This document shows positions 7,962 through 15,785 of a DNA stretch of 25,393 nucleotides, in pieces (positions within the stretch are counted from its first letter, which is position 1; each line of letters begins with the position of its first letter). A program made the translations under genes and the position numbers. The notes below the pieces were generated by a model. The model did not search any database. It was not told the DNA's origin and was given only the letters and a program-made list of their open reading frames with translations. The DNA comes from Bacteroidota bacterium (GTDB taxonomy: Bacteria; Bacteroidota; Bacteroidia; Bacteroidales; Bacteroidaceae), in NCBI GenBank assembly GCA_023415545.1, contig JAEZKJ010000088.1:1-25393 (forward strand), in the 5' to 3' direction.

Positions 7962-8402
7962 CTATTTCTTATTCTGTTCTTTTAATAAGTCACGTATCTC
8001 ACCAAGTAAAATTTCCTCTTTTGAAGGTGCAGGAGGTGCAGGAGGAGTAACCGGAGCCTCTTTTTCCTTTCTCATGAATTTCCCAATCATACGTATGCAT
8101 ATAAAAATTGAGAAAGCTATAATTAGGAAGTCCAATACTGCTTGCATGAATACTCCATAATTAAGATATACGGCAGCTTTTTCAACTCCATCAACAACTC
8201 TTGCCGGCTCAAGAAGTATTTTCAAATCAGTAAAATTAATTCCACCAATTAATAAACCTATAAGTGGCATAATGATGTCAGAAACGATTGCTGAAACAAT
8301 TTTGCTAAAAGCTGCTCCTACGATTATACCAACAGCCATGTCAATAACATTTCCCCTCATGGCAAATGCCTTGAAATCTTGAAAAAAGTTACTTTTACCC
8401 AT
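7962..8402 (-). CDS. mscL: Large-conductance mechanosensitive channel
   Basis: MscL is a pentameric inner-membrane channel that opens at high membrane tension and releases solutes during osmotic downshock. The 146-residue protein has the N-terminal amphipathic helix (NFFQDFKAFAMRGN), TM1 (VIDMAVGIIVGAAFSKIVSAIVSDIIMP, pore-lining glycines and alanines), a periplasmic loop, TM2 (YGVFMQAVLDFLIIAFSIFICIRM) and a cytoplasmic C-terminal helix (EEILLGEIRDLLKEQ). A proline-rich linker (PVTPPAPPAPS) precedes the last helix. The start is the first ATG after an A/T-rich leader. No clear promoter box was found for it in the region shared with gapA. Confidence 0.97.
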   Translation of the reverse strand: MGKSNFFQDFKAFAMRGNVIDMAVGIIVGAAFSKIVSAIVSDIIMPLIGLLIGGINFTDLKILLEPARVVDGVEKAAVYLNYGVFMQAVLDFLIIAFSIFICIRMIGKFMRKEKEAPVTPPAPPAPSKEEILLGEIRDLLKEQNKK

Positions 8403-8452
8403 TTTTTTTAATTTTAAATTTGAAATATAACGCTAATATAAAAACAAATTTG

Positions 8453-8460
8453 TATTTTTG
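8453..8460 (+). promoter_or_regulatory. Predicted -7 box for gapA
   Basis: TATTTTTG matches TAnnTTTG. Transcription would start near 8467, leaving an A/T-rich leader of about 90 bases before the gapA ATG, in keeping with strongly expressed Bacteroidales genes. A TTTG at the canonical upstream distance is not visible. Confidence 0.55.
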
Positions 8461-8555
8461 CACCGCATTTAAAACATTAAGTGCATTGACTTTAAATATC
8501 ATGGTTTTTAGACGTTAAAAGCTATATTATAAAACCTTTAAAAATTTATACAAAA

Positions 8556-9566
8556 ATGACTAAAGTTGGTATTAACGGATTTGGTCGTATTGGCCGTTTC
8601 GTATTCCGTGCAGCTCAGAAAAGAAACGATATCGAAATCGTAGGTATTAATGACCTTTGCCCAGTTGATTATTTGGCTTATATGCTTAAATATGACACAA
8701 TGCACGGTCAGTTCGATGGAACTATCGAAGCAGATGTTGAAAACAGCAAACTTATCGTAAACGGTAAAGAAATCCGCGTTACTGCTGAAAGAAACCCAGC
8801 TGACTTGAAATGGGATGCTATCGGTGCAGAATATGTAGTTGAATCTACTGGTTTGTTCCTTACTAAAGAAAAAGCTCAACTTCACCTTGAAGCTGGTGCA
8901 AAATACGTTGTAATGTCAGCTCCTTCAAAAGATGACACTCCAATGTTCGTTTGTGGTGTTAATGAAAAGACATACGTTAAAGGTACTCAGTTCGTTTCTA
9001 ACGCATCTTGTACTACTAACTGTCTTGCTCCTATCGCTAAAGTATTGAACGACAAGTTCGGTATCACTGACGGTTTGATGACTACAGTTCACTCTACAAC
9101 TGCAACTCAGAAAACAGTTGACGGTCCTTCAGTAAAAGACTGGAGAGGTGGTCGTGCTGCTTCTGGTAACATCATCCCTTCTTCAACTGGTGCTGCTAAA
9201 GCTGTAGGTAAAGTAATTCCTGAATTGAACGGTAAATTGACTGGTATGGCTATGCGTGTTCCTACTTTGGACGTATCTGTTGTTGACTTGACAGTTAACT
9301 TGGCTAAACCAGCTACTTACGCTGAAATTTGTGCAGCAATGAAAGAAGCTTCTGAAAACGAATTGAAAGGTATCCTTGGTTACACTGAAGATGCAGTAGT
9401 TTCTGCTGACTTCCTTGGTGACGCTCGTACTTCTATCTTCGATGCTAAAGCTGGTATCGCTTTGACAGATACATTCGTTAAAGTTGTTGCTTGGTATGAC
9501 AATGAGATCGGTTACTCTAACAAAGTGTTGGATTTGATCGCTCACATGGCTAGCGTAAACGCTTAA
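8556..9566 (+). CDS. gapA: Glyceraldehyde-3-phosphate dehydrogenase, type I
   Basis: GAPDH oxidises glyceraldehyde-3-phosphate to 1,3-bisphosphoglycerate with NAD+ in glycolysis. The 336-residue length is typical. The Rossmann motif is GINGFGRIGR (residues 5-14). The catalytic Cys152 sits in SNASCTTNCLAP, with its partner His179 in TTVHS, and the C-terminal WYDNEIGYSNKVLDL is conserved. Asp/Pro residues around INDL (31-34) favour NAD rather than NADP, though this is a soft inference. Codon choice differs visibly from its neighbours (Arg mainly CGT, Leu mainly CTT/TTG, few rare codons), the pattern expected for a very highly expressed gene. It has its own promoter and a strong terminator, so it is probably monocistronic. 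Confidence 0.98.
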   Translation: MTKVGINGFGRIGRFVFRAAQKRNDIEIVGINDLCPVDYLAYMLKYDTMHGQFDGTIEADVENSKLIVNGKEIRVTAERNPADLKWDAIGAEYVVESTGLFLTKEKAQLHLEAGAKYVVMSAPSKDDTPMFVCGVNEKTYVKGTQFVSNASCTTNCLAPIAKVLNDKFGITDGLMTTVHSTTATQKTVDGPSVKDWRGGRAASGNIIPSSTGAAKAVGKVIPELNGKLTGMAMRVPTLDVSVVDLTVNLAKPATYAEICAAMKEASENELKGILGYTEDAVVSADFLGDARTSIFDAKAGIALTDTFVKVVAWYDNEIGYSNKVLDLIAHMASVNA

Positions 9567-9589
9567 TTTTAGTCTTTCTAAAATATATA

Positions 9590-9623
9590 AAGAAGCTGAC
9601 TTTTATGTCAGCTTCTTTTTTTT
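9590..9623 (+). terminator. Rho-independent terminator of gapA
   Basis: AAGAAGCTGAC (9590-9600), a TTTTAT loop, GTCAGCTTCTT (9607-9617) and then a T run: an 11-bp perfect stem followed by T residues. It lies 23 bases after the gapA stop. Confidence 0.93.
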
Positions 9624-9671
9624 ATCCTAATCTCTAATCAATAAATAGAGTAGAGTTGGGTATATACATAA

Positions 9672-9713
9672 AAAGAAACTGAGTAAAAGTAATTTTTCTC
9701 CGGTTTCTTTTTT
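9672..9713 (+). terminator. Possible second hairpin upstream of miaA
   Basis: AAAGAAAC (9672-9679) pairs with GTTTCTTT (9703-9710), and the stem extends inward through T-G, G-C, A-T and G-C pairs with one bulged C. A short T run follows. It could back up the gapA terminator or be a chance structure; the stem is AT-rich. Confidence 0.35.
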
Positions 9714-9747
9714 GTCTTTTTTCGTATGAATAATAGCGCAAATTCAA

Positions 9748-9755
9748 TATCTTTG
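9748..9755 (+). promoter_or_regulatory. Predicted -7 box for miaA operon
   Basis: TATCTTTG matches TAnnTTTG exactly. It lies 21 bases before the ATG at 9777 and inside the longer frame that opens at 9726, so it argues for the shorter MiaA start. No good TTTG lies at the usual -33 distance. Confidence 0.5.
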
Positions 9756-9776
9756 TGCAAAAGTAATTGTGTTCTG

Positions 9777-10691
9777 ATGACAAACTATGATATGATTACG
9801 GTTTTAGGACCGACAGCTTGTGGAAAAACTTCTTTAGCAGTTGAGTTAGCTTTCGTACTGAAGAGTGAAATAATTAGTGCGGATAGCCGTCAAATTTATC
9901 GTGGAATGGATTTAGGCACCGGTAAGGATCTTTGTGAGTATAATGTTAATGGTACTGAAATTCCTTATCATCTTATAGATATAGTAGATCCCGGATATAA
10001 ATATAATGTATTTGAATATCAGCATGATTTTCTAAATGCTTATAATGATATTAAGGGTAGGGGGATAACTCCTATAATGTGTGGTGGAACAGGTATGTAT
10101 CTTGAGTCGGTATTAAAAGGATATAAACTTCTTCCTGTTCCTGAGAACCCACAACTCAGAGCACAACTCGAGAGTAAATCGTTAGATGAGCTTACTGAAA
10201 TATTATCATCATATAAGAAATTACATAATTCTACTGATGTTGATACAGTAAAAAGAGCAATCAGAGCTATTGAAATTGAGGAATATTATTTATCTAAACC
10301 TGCTGAATATCGTAATTTCCCAACAATCAATTCATTAATAGTTGGATTAGATATTGATCGTGATATTAGAAGGCAAAAGATAACAAAACGTCTTAAACAG
10401 AGATTAGATGATGGCATGGTAGATGAAATAAGAGTGTTGTTGGATAGTGGAGTCACTCCTGACGATTTGATATACTATGGTTTGGAATATAAATATCTTA
10501 CTTTATATGTGATAGGAAAACTCACTTATGAAGAGATGTTTAATCAACTTGAGATTGCCATTCATCAATTTGCCAAGAGACAAATGACCTGGTTCAGAGG
10601 CATGGAAAGGAGGGGATTGAAAATAAATTGGATTGATGCACAATTGCCAATGGACGAAAAAATAGATGCAATAAAACTAATGTTGGACTAA
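9777..10691 (+). CDS. miaA: tRNA dimethylallyltransferase (MiaA), divergent paralogue
   Basis: MiaA adds a dimethylallyl group to N6 of A37 in tRNAs that read UNN codons. From this start it is 304 residues. The P-loop is GPTACGKT (11-18), followed by IISADSRQIYRGMDLGTGKD, where standard MiaA has 'GTAKP', and later MCGGTGMYLESVLKGY and FAKRQMTWFRG, both substrate-tunnel motifs. The GTGKD form is, as I recall, the second MiaA type found in Bacteroides genomes that carry two copies. The frame opens upstream at ATG 9726, but those 17 residues have no family similarity and overlap a promoter box, so I prefer ATG 9777; ATG 9792 is also possible. It is the first gene of a run with a lipid kinase and kdsA. 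Confidence 0.88.
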   Translation: MTNYDMITVLGPTACGKTSLAVELAFVLKSEIISADSRQIYRGMDLGTGKDLCEYNVNGTEIPYHLIDIVDPGYKYNVFEYQHDFLNAYNDIKGRGITPIMCGGTGMYLESVLKGYKLLPVPENPQLRAQLESKSLDELTEILSSYKKLHNSTDVDTVKRAIRAIEIEEYYLSKPAEYRNFPTINSLIVGLDIDRDIRRQKITKRLKQRLDDGMVDEIRVLLDSGVTPDDLIYYGLEYKYLTLYVIGKLTYEEMFNQLEIAIHQFAKRQMTWFRGMERRGLKINWIDAQLPMDEKIDAIKLMLD

Positions 10692-10702
10692 AATTATAAG
10701 TC

Positions 10703-11632
10703 ATGGCTATAGAACCAAACAGATGGGGGATTGTATATAATCCAAAGGCTGGAAGTCGCAAGAAACAGAAGCGATGGGACGAGATTCGTGCTTATATGGA
10801 ACTGAAAAATATTCAGTTCGATTATGTGCAATCTGAAGGATTCGGCTCCGTGGAGAGACTAGTAGGTATATTGGCCAATAACGGATACAAAACTATTGTT
10901 GTTGTTGGCGGTGATGGAGCACTTAATGATGCTGTTAATGGCATCATGAAATCGGATGTTGAAGATAAAAGCTCCATAGCACTTGGACTAATTCCTAATG
11001 GTATTGGAAATGATTTTGCCAGATTTTGGGGTATAGATGATGATGATTATAAGCAGGCTGTTGATTGGATTATAAATAGGAGAACCCGACGTATTGATGT
11101 TGGCACTTGTTCATATTTTGACGGTAATAATCATGTAATGAGATACTTTATTAATGCCGTTTATATTGGTCTGGGAGCCAAAATTGTGCAGATCACAAAT
11201 GGAACAAGACGTTTTTGGGGAATGCGTCAACTATCTATTGCTGCTTCTATGTTTCTTCTTCTTTTTGAAAGAAAGCTTTATAGAATGCACATCAAAATTA
11301 ATGATGAACATATACGTGGTAGAATAATGCTGGTATGTGTAGGTAGTGCTAGAGGTTATGGACTTACTCCTAGTGCTGTTCCTTACAATGGATGGTTGGA
11401 TGTATCTGTTGTTTATCGTCCTGGATTGATTCAGCTTTTCTCCGGTTTGTGGTTGTTAGTGCAAGGAAGATTATTGAATCATAAAACAGTAAAACCATAT
11501 AGAACGAAAAAAGTGAAATTATTACGTGCTCAGAATGCTTCTATAAGTGTAGATGGACGAATGCTTGAAAAGTATTTCCCGGTAGATATAGATATCAAAC
11601 TTGAAGCATTGACACTTATAATACCAAAATAA
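10703..11632 (+). CDS. Diacylglycerol/lipid kinase family protein (YegS/DgkB-like)
   Basis: A 309-residue soluble or membrane-associated kinase of the DAGK_cat family, which phosphorylates diacylglycerol or other lipids with ATP. The N-terminal domain begins GIVYNPKAGSRKKQKRW (9-25) and has the nucleotide-binding motif VVVGGDGALNDAVNG (66-80), where most relatives have GGDGT. It continues LGLIPNGIGNDFARFWG (94-110), the second conserved ATP-site block. The C-terminal beta-rich lipid-binding domain ends in SISVDGRMLEKYFPVDIDI. It sits 11 bases after miaA and 5 bases before kdsA, so it is in the same transcript. The link to Kdo/LPS synthesis suggests a membrane lipid role, but the true substrate cannot be told from sequence. 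Confidence 0.87.
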   Translation: MAIEPNRWGIVYNPKAGSRKKQKRWDEIRAYMELKNIQFDYVQSEGFGSVERLVGILANNGYKTIVVVGGDGALNDAVNGIMKSDVEDKSSIALGLIPNGIGNDFARFWGIDDDDYKQAVDWIINRRTRRIDVGTCSYFDGNNHVMRYFINAVYIGLGAKIVQITNGTRRFWGMRQLSIAASMFLLLFERKLYRMHIKINDEHIRGRIMLVCVGSARGYGLTPSAVPYNGWLDVSVVYRPGLIQLFSGLWLLVQGRLLNHKTVKPYRTKKVKLLRAQNASISVDGRMLEKYFPVDIDIKLEALTLIIPK

Positions 11633-11637
11633 AGAAT

Positions 11638-12441
11638 ATGATAACTAAAATTGAAGATCTTAAAAAAGATGATATATTTTTCCTTCTTGCAGGACCTTGT
11701 GTCATTGAAGGAGAAGATATGGCGATGAGGATTGCTGAAAAGGTTGTAAAAATAACTTCAGAATTAAATATTCCTTATGTCTTTAAAGGTTCATACAGAA
11801 AAGCTAACCGCTCAAGAATAGATTCATTTATGGGTATTGGTGATGAAAAGGCTTTGAAGATATTAAGAAAAGTGCGTGATACTTTCGATGTTCCTGTGGT
11901 TACTGATATACACTCGGCTCAAGAGGCAGATATGGCTGCTGAGTATGTCGATGTATTGCAAATTCCGGCATTTCTTTGCCGTCAAACAGATTTGCTCGTT
12001 GCAGCAGCAAAGACAGGAAAAATTGTTAACGTAAAGAAGGGACAATTTTTATCACCTGAGGCTATGAGCTTTGTAGCAAATAAGCTCGTTGAAGCCGGTA
12101 ATAATCAGGTAATGTTAACCGAGAGAGGAACAACTTTTGGATATGGTGATTTAATAGTTGATTATCGTGGTATTCCTGAGATGCAAAAAAATGGATTCCC
12201 TGTTATTCTTGATGTTACTCACTCGCTTCAGCAACCAAATCAAAAGAGTGGTGTTACCGGAGGTATGCCTCAACTTATTGAAACTATAGCTAAAGCAGGT
12301 GTTGCTGTAGGGGTAGATGGTTTATTTATGGAGACTCATGAGGATCCTTCTGTTGCTAAAAGTGATGGTGCTAACATGCTTAAGTTAGATGAACTGGAAT
12401 CTTTACTTCATAAACTTGTTCGATTAAGAAAAGCTTTATAA
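11638..12441 (+). CDS. kdsA: 3-deoxy-8-phosphooctulonate synthase (Kdo-8-P synthase)
   Basis: KdsA condenses arabinose-5-phosphate with phosphoenolpyruvate to form Kdo-8-phosphate, the precursor of Kdo in lipopolysaccharide inner core. The 267-residue TIM barrel carries LLAGPCVIEGEDMAMRIAE (residues 16-34), FKGSYRKANRSR (PEP-site Lys and Arg), VTDIHSAQEA, QIPAFLCRQTDLLVAAA, VKKGQFLSPEAM and LTERGTTFGYGDLIVD, all in the order expected. The Cys near residue 21 and the downstream His/Glu/Asp set could suit the metal-dependent form, but I have not aligned it, so the class is left open. It is the last gene of the miaA operon and ends 4 bases before a very stable hairpin. Confidence 0.96.
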   Translation: MITKIEDLKKDDIFFLLAGPCVIEGEDMAMRIAEKVVKITSELNIPYVFKGSYRKANRSRIDSFMGIGDEKALKILRKVRDTFDVPVVTDIHSAQEADMAAEYVDVLQIPAFLCRQTDLLVAAAKTGKIVNVKKGQFLSPEAMSFVANKLVEAGNNQVMLTERGTTFGYGDLIVDYRGIPEMQKNGFPVILDVTHSLQQPNQKSGVTGGMPQLIETIAKAGVAVGVDGLFMETHEDPSVAKSDGANMLKLDELESLLHKLVRLRKAL

Positions 12442-12445
12442 TATA

Positions 12446-12488
12446 AACTAATTGGGCTAGATATTTTATTATCTAGCCCAATTGGTTT
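12446..12488. terminator. Long bidirectional terminator between kdsA and small membrane protein gene
   Basis: AATTGGGCTAGATA (12450-12463), loop TTTTAT, and its exact complement at 12470-12483. Outer pairs AAAC/GTTT with one T-G step extend the stem to about 19 bp. The right arm overlaps the stop codon of the convergent small gene (12487-12489), so it can end transcripts from both sides. Confidence 0.88.
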
Positions 12489-12630
12489 ATGGTAATGTTT
12501 CATCATTAATGATTTCAACTCCCTCTTTCTGTACATCTTTTTTTACTCCAGGGCTCGTAAAGAGCCATATTACAAATCCTAATATTGCAAGGATAAGAAT
12601 AATGATTCCCCATATTTTACCTTTACTCAT
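12487..12630 (-). CDS. Small single-pass membrane protein, 47 residues, unknown function
   Basis: A short frame on the minus strand from ATG at 12630 to TAA at 12489-12487, giving a 47-residue product. It starts MSKGKIWG, has a strongly hydrophobic segment IIILILAILGFVIWLF (residues 9-24), then a charged tail SPGVKKDVQKEGVEIINDE. The positive start and acidic tail suggest one transmembrane helix. The codons look like real coding sequence (no rare runs, 48 clean codons) and the gene ends inside a shared terminator, which supports it. It lies 91 bases downstream of the Crp/Fnr gene on the same strand, so it may be read from that transcript, although no promoter or RBS was recognised. I do not recognise a family. 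Confidence 0.66.
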   Translation of the reverse strand: MSKGKIWGIIILILAILGFVIWLFTSPGVKKDVQKEGVEIINDETLP

Positions 12631-12721
12631 AACTTATTAGTTTATATTGACTATAAAACGTAAGGGAGTCTTTTTTTGTTTAATTATGTATAAGAATTAT
12701 CAAATAATAGTTTAATTGGTA

Positions 12722-13423
12722 TTAACCAATCTTACTTATTTTCTTTAATTTTTCTTCTTCTATAATTTTAATTTTTCTTCCATCGATAGCTATCAGCTTT
12801 TCATTAGCGAAATTTGATAATGTCCTTATAGCATTCGATGTGGTCATATTCGAAAGATTGGCTAAATCTTCTCTTGATAAATAAATACTTAATGTTGAAT
12901 CATCTTCTTCAACTCCATAAGTGTCTTTCAAAAATATAAGTGATTCAGCAAGACGACCGCGAATATGTTTTTGAGTAAGGCTTACTGTTCTTTCATCCGA
13001 GATACCAAGATCAATGGAAAGTTGTTTAATAAAGAATATAGCTAACTCATTATTTTCGTGAAGCAATGTCATAATTGCATCCATAGGAATAAGGCATATT
13101 GTACATGGCTCAAAAGCTGCAGCAGCAGTAACAAAATTTTCTTGAGCAAAGAATGCCCTATAAGCAAAATATTCTTTGTCTTTTATTACACGAATAATTT
13201 GGCTTCTTCCACCAACTCCCTCTTTGAATATCTTTACTTTACCACTAAGAAGACACATAAGATGTTTAGGCGCTTCTCCTTCACAATAGATTGTTTCGTT
13301 TTTTTTGTATTTCTGAATTGAGAAGTTTTGAGCTAAATAATCTTTCTGTTCTTTAGTCAAAGGATGCCAAATATCTGGAATACTTTCTGCAATCTCTGTC
13401 TCTGATAATTCTTTTTTAACCAT
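12722..13423 (-). CDS. Crp/Fnr family transcriptional regulator
   Basis: A 233-residue regulator. The N-terminal cyclic-nucleotide-binding-like beta-roll spans about residues 20-125 (FSIQKYKKNETIYCEGEAPKHLMCLLSGKVKIF). A long dimerisation helix follows (ELAIFFIKQLSIDLGISDERTVSLTQKHIRGRLAESLIFLK, about 126-167), then a winged helix-turn-helix, YLSREDLANLSNMTTSNAIRTLSNFANEKLI (181-211). The phosphate-binding Arg-Ser/Thr pair used by E. coli CRP for cAMP is not seen in the KEYFAYRAFFAQ stretch. There are also no FNR-type N-terminal cysteines in a cluster. The signal is therefore unknown. It is divergent from the DUF5686 gene with a ~100-base intergenic region, which could hold its targets. Confidence 0.92.
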   Translation of the reverse strand: MVKKELSETEIAESIPDIWHPLTKEQKDYLAQNFSIQKYKKNETIYCEGEAPKHLMCLLSGKVKIFKEGVGGRSQIIRVIKDKEYFAYRAFFAQENFVTAAAAFEPCTICLIPMDAIMTLLHENNELAIFFIKQLSIDLGISDERTVSLTQKHIRGRLAESLIFLKDTYGVEEDDSTLSIYLSREDLANLSNMTTSNAIRTLSNFANEKLIAIDGRKIKIIEEEKLKKISKIG

Positions 13424-13450
13424 AATTTAAACAAAACATGTTATATAGCA

Positions 13451-13458
13451 CAAATATA
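13451..13458 (-). promoter_or_regulatory. Predicted -7 box for the Crp/Fnr gene
   Basis: Minus-strand TATATTTG matches TAnnTTTG, about 28 bases before the ATG. An 8-bp palindrome AACATGTT (13435-13442) lies around the expected transcription start and could be an autoregulatory site, though this is a guess. Confidence 0.5.
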
Positions 13459-13500
13459 GAAAATAAATATTAATAAATCATTTCGGCTATAAACTTTTAT

Positions 13501-13508
13501 TATTTTTG
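13501..13508 (+). promoter_or_regulatory. Predicted -7 box for the DUF5686 gene
   Basis: TATTTTTG matches TAnnTTTG and directly precedes the reading frame. It faces the Crp/Fnr -7 box 42 bases away. Because a -7 box cannot lie inside its own coding region, the TTG at 13506 is unlikely to be the translation start. Confidence 0.5.
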
Positions 13509-13526
13509 TATATAATCATACTGAAC

Positions 13527-15728
13527 GTGTTGCCCTACATATATAAATATTTCATTACTACATTTATTCTCATACTTTTGTTCCCAATGTCCATAAATGC
13601 TTATGAGATAAGTGACAAATCGAAATCAAAACAATCGGTTCCCGACTCAATAATGTATAATATTTTTACTTTATCTCCATCATATTCTACACTTATTAAT
13701 GTATATAAAGCTGAACTATATTTAAAAGGATTTGTAAATATTCATAAAAAGAATCTTTTCTTGAAATATGTTCCATCAATGTTTAAACTCAAGAAGGATA
13801 CAAAGGAGTATTTAATTGAAACAGTGACTGATGTTCAATATAGTGCTCCTAATATTTATGAAAGTAAATTGAAAGCTTTTACAAGTACATTCAAAAAAAA
13901 TAAAGGTCAACTTTTAAACATGATGGATTTGACGAAGATGAATATTTACTCTTCATCAATGATGAATGATAATCTTCTTTCACCTTTAGATAAGCGTAAT
14001 AGCAGGCATTATAAATATGCTCTTGATTCTGTATATAGTGAGAATAATATTAAAAGATTTAAAATATCTTTTACTCCAAAGTTTAGAAATACTCAACTCG
14101 TTAATGGATATTTGATAGTTAGTGATAGCGTATGGACCATACGGGAAGCTTATTTCGAAGGTGTTTATGATTTGATAAATTTTAAATTAAGATCTATAAT
14201 GGGTGAAGAGGGAAGTGATAAAGAACTTCTTCCTGTATATATAACAATGGATGGTGATTTTCGTTTTATTGGAAATCATATATCTTTAAATTGTGGGACT
14301 TGGATAAAATATGACTCAATTAAATTTTTAAAAGAATCAACAAAATATCCTTCAATTAAAAAGCATCGTCATGATTTATCGAAATATTATCAGTTGACTT
14401 GTGATACAACAAGTGTCATAAATGATTTGAAAACTATGTCGAAAAAACGACATGTTCAATTAAATATTAAAGAGGATAGTATATATAAAGCACATTTTAC
14501 AAATAATAATGAGGTTATAAAAATCACTAATGCAAATATCAGTAAAAATGTATTTAGTCAATTTGGCGATGTACTTATTTCAAACTACGATATTGATTTG
14601 TCAGGGTTTGGTAAAGTTAGATGTTCGCCACTAATTAATCCTATGATGTTCAGTTATAGTCATAGCAATGGTTACTCATACAAACAAAAGTTTCGATATA
14701 ATAAAATCTTTGAGAATAGTCGTTCCATTAAAATTGTTCCATTAGTAGGTTATAACTTTACCAGGAAAGAACTATATGCTAAACTGGATGCTGAGTTTGA
14801 ATATTTACCGCAGAAACAAGGAAGTTTCGGAATTTCGTTTGGTAATGGTAATAGAATTTACAGTAGTATTGTTCTTGATGAATTAAAAAAGTTACCTGAT
14901 AGCCTTTTTAATTTTAAAAATTTAGATTTAGACTATTTCCGAGATATAAACTTCAATTTATATCATAGTATAGAGCCTGTAAATGGATTGACAATTAAAA
15001 CAGGTATATCAATCCATTGGAGAGGGCTTATAAATAATTCAGAAATCAAATTGCAAAGACCAATTTCAGATAGTGAGTGGGCTAAGATTAGAGGTATAAA
15101 AAGAGAATACAATACTTTTGCTCCAAGGGTAACGGTAATATGGACTCCCGGAATGTATTATTATATGATGGGTAAACGAAAGATAAACATTGGCTCATCT
15201 TTACCTACTTTTTCCGTTGATTATGAAAGAGGTATTAAAAATATATTTCATTCAAACACTGCTCATGAAAGGGTGGAATTTGATGTTCAACATCGGATAA
15301 ACTTAAATGGAGTTAACTTTTTGGGATATAGAATTGGTGGAGGTATCTTTACTAAACACAATGGTGTATATTTTATTGATTTTGCTAATTTCTCAAGACG
15401 GAATCTTCCAGAGGGATGGAATGATGATATAGGAGGAACTTTTCAATTACTCGATGGTGCATGGTATAACTCTTCAAGTCAATATTGGAGAGGCAATGTG
15501 TCGTATGAGTCTCCATTTATAATACTAAAGTCTATAAGTAAACTTTGTAGTATAATACAGCATGAACGTTTGTATGGAGGTATACTTTTTATGCCTCACT
15601 TAAATCCATATACCGAGTTTGGATATGGAATTGAGACAACTTATTTCGACGTTGGATTATTTGCAAGTTTTATTAAAAGTAAATACGACTCAATAGGATT
15701 AAAATTTACCTTCGAACTATTTAAATAG
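13527..15728 (+). CDS. DUF5686-like outer-membrane protein, non-ATG start
   Basis: About 733 residues from the GTG at 13527. The first residues (VLPYIYKYFITTFILILLFPMSINA) form a signal peptide with likely cleavage after INA. The mature region has KAELYLKGFVNI, EYLIETVTDVQYSAPNIYESKLKA and FRISFTPKF-like motifs (seen as FKISFTPKFRNT), which I recall from the DUF5686 family. The C-terminal half is rich in alternating aromatic strands and is probably an outer-membrane beta barrel. Most DUF5686 proteins carry an N-terminal carboxypeptidase-regulatory-like domain, absent here. Possible starts are TTG 13506, GTG 13527 and TTG 13530; the promoter box and signal peptide favour the latter two. It diverges from the Crp/Fnr gene, and its role is unknown. 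Confidence 0.74.
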   Translation: MLPYIYKYFITTFILILLFPMSINAYEISDKSKSKQSVPDSIMYNIFTLSPSYSTLINVYKAELYLKGFVNIHKKNLFLKYVPSMFKLKKDTKEYLIETVTDVQYSAPNIYESKLKAFTSTFKKNKGQLLNMMDLTKMNIYSSSMMNDNLLSPLDKRNSRHYKYALDSVYSENNIKRFKISFTPKFRNTQLVNGYLIVSDSVWTIREAYFEGVYDLINFKLRSIMGEEGSDKELLPVYITMDGDFRFIGNHISLNCGTWIKYDSIKFLKESTKYPSIKKHRHDLSKYYQLTCDTTSVINDLKTMSKKRHVQLNIKEDSIYKAHFTNNNEVIKITNANISKNVFSQFGDVLISNYDIDLSGFGKVRCSPLINPMMFSYSHSNGYSYKQKFRYNKIFENSRSIKIVPLVGYNFTRKELYAKLDAEFEYLPQKQGSFGISFGNGNRIYSSIVLDELKKLPDSLFNFKNLDLDYFRDINFNLYHSIEPVNGLTIKTGISIHWRGLINNSEIKLQRPISDSEWAKIRGIKREYNTFAPRVTVIWTPGMYYYMMGKRKINIGSSLPTFSVDYERGIKNIFHSNTAHERVEFDVQHRINLNGVNFLGYRIGGGIFTKHNGVYFIDFANFSRRNLPEGWNDDIGGTFQLLDGAWYNSSSQYWRGNVSYESPFIILKSISKLCSIIQHERLYGGILFMPHLNPYTEFGYGIETTYFDVGLFASFIKSKYDSIGLKFTFELFK

Positions 15729-15785
15729 ATCATATAAAATTAATTAATTGTTACATTGCATAATTTTAATTGAACTATTTTAGAT

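Noticed and set aside
8538..8885. Minus-strand frame opposite the start of gapA
   Set aside because: It lies antisense to a highly conserved gapA frame, shows no domain and reflects gapA codon bias.
9183..9545. Minus-strand frame opposite the 3' half of gapA
   Set aside because: Antisense shadow of gapA; low-complexity Ser/Phe-rich product with no family.
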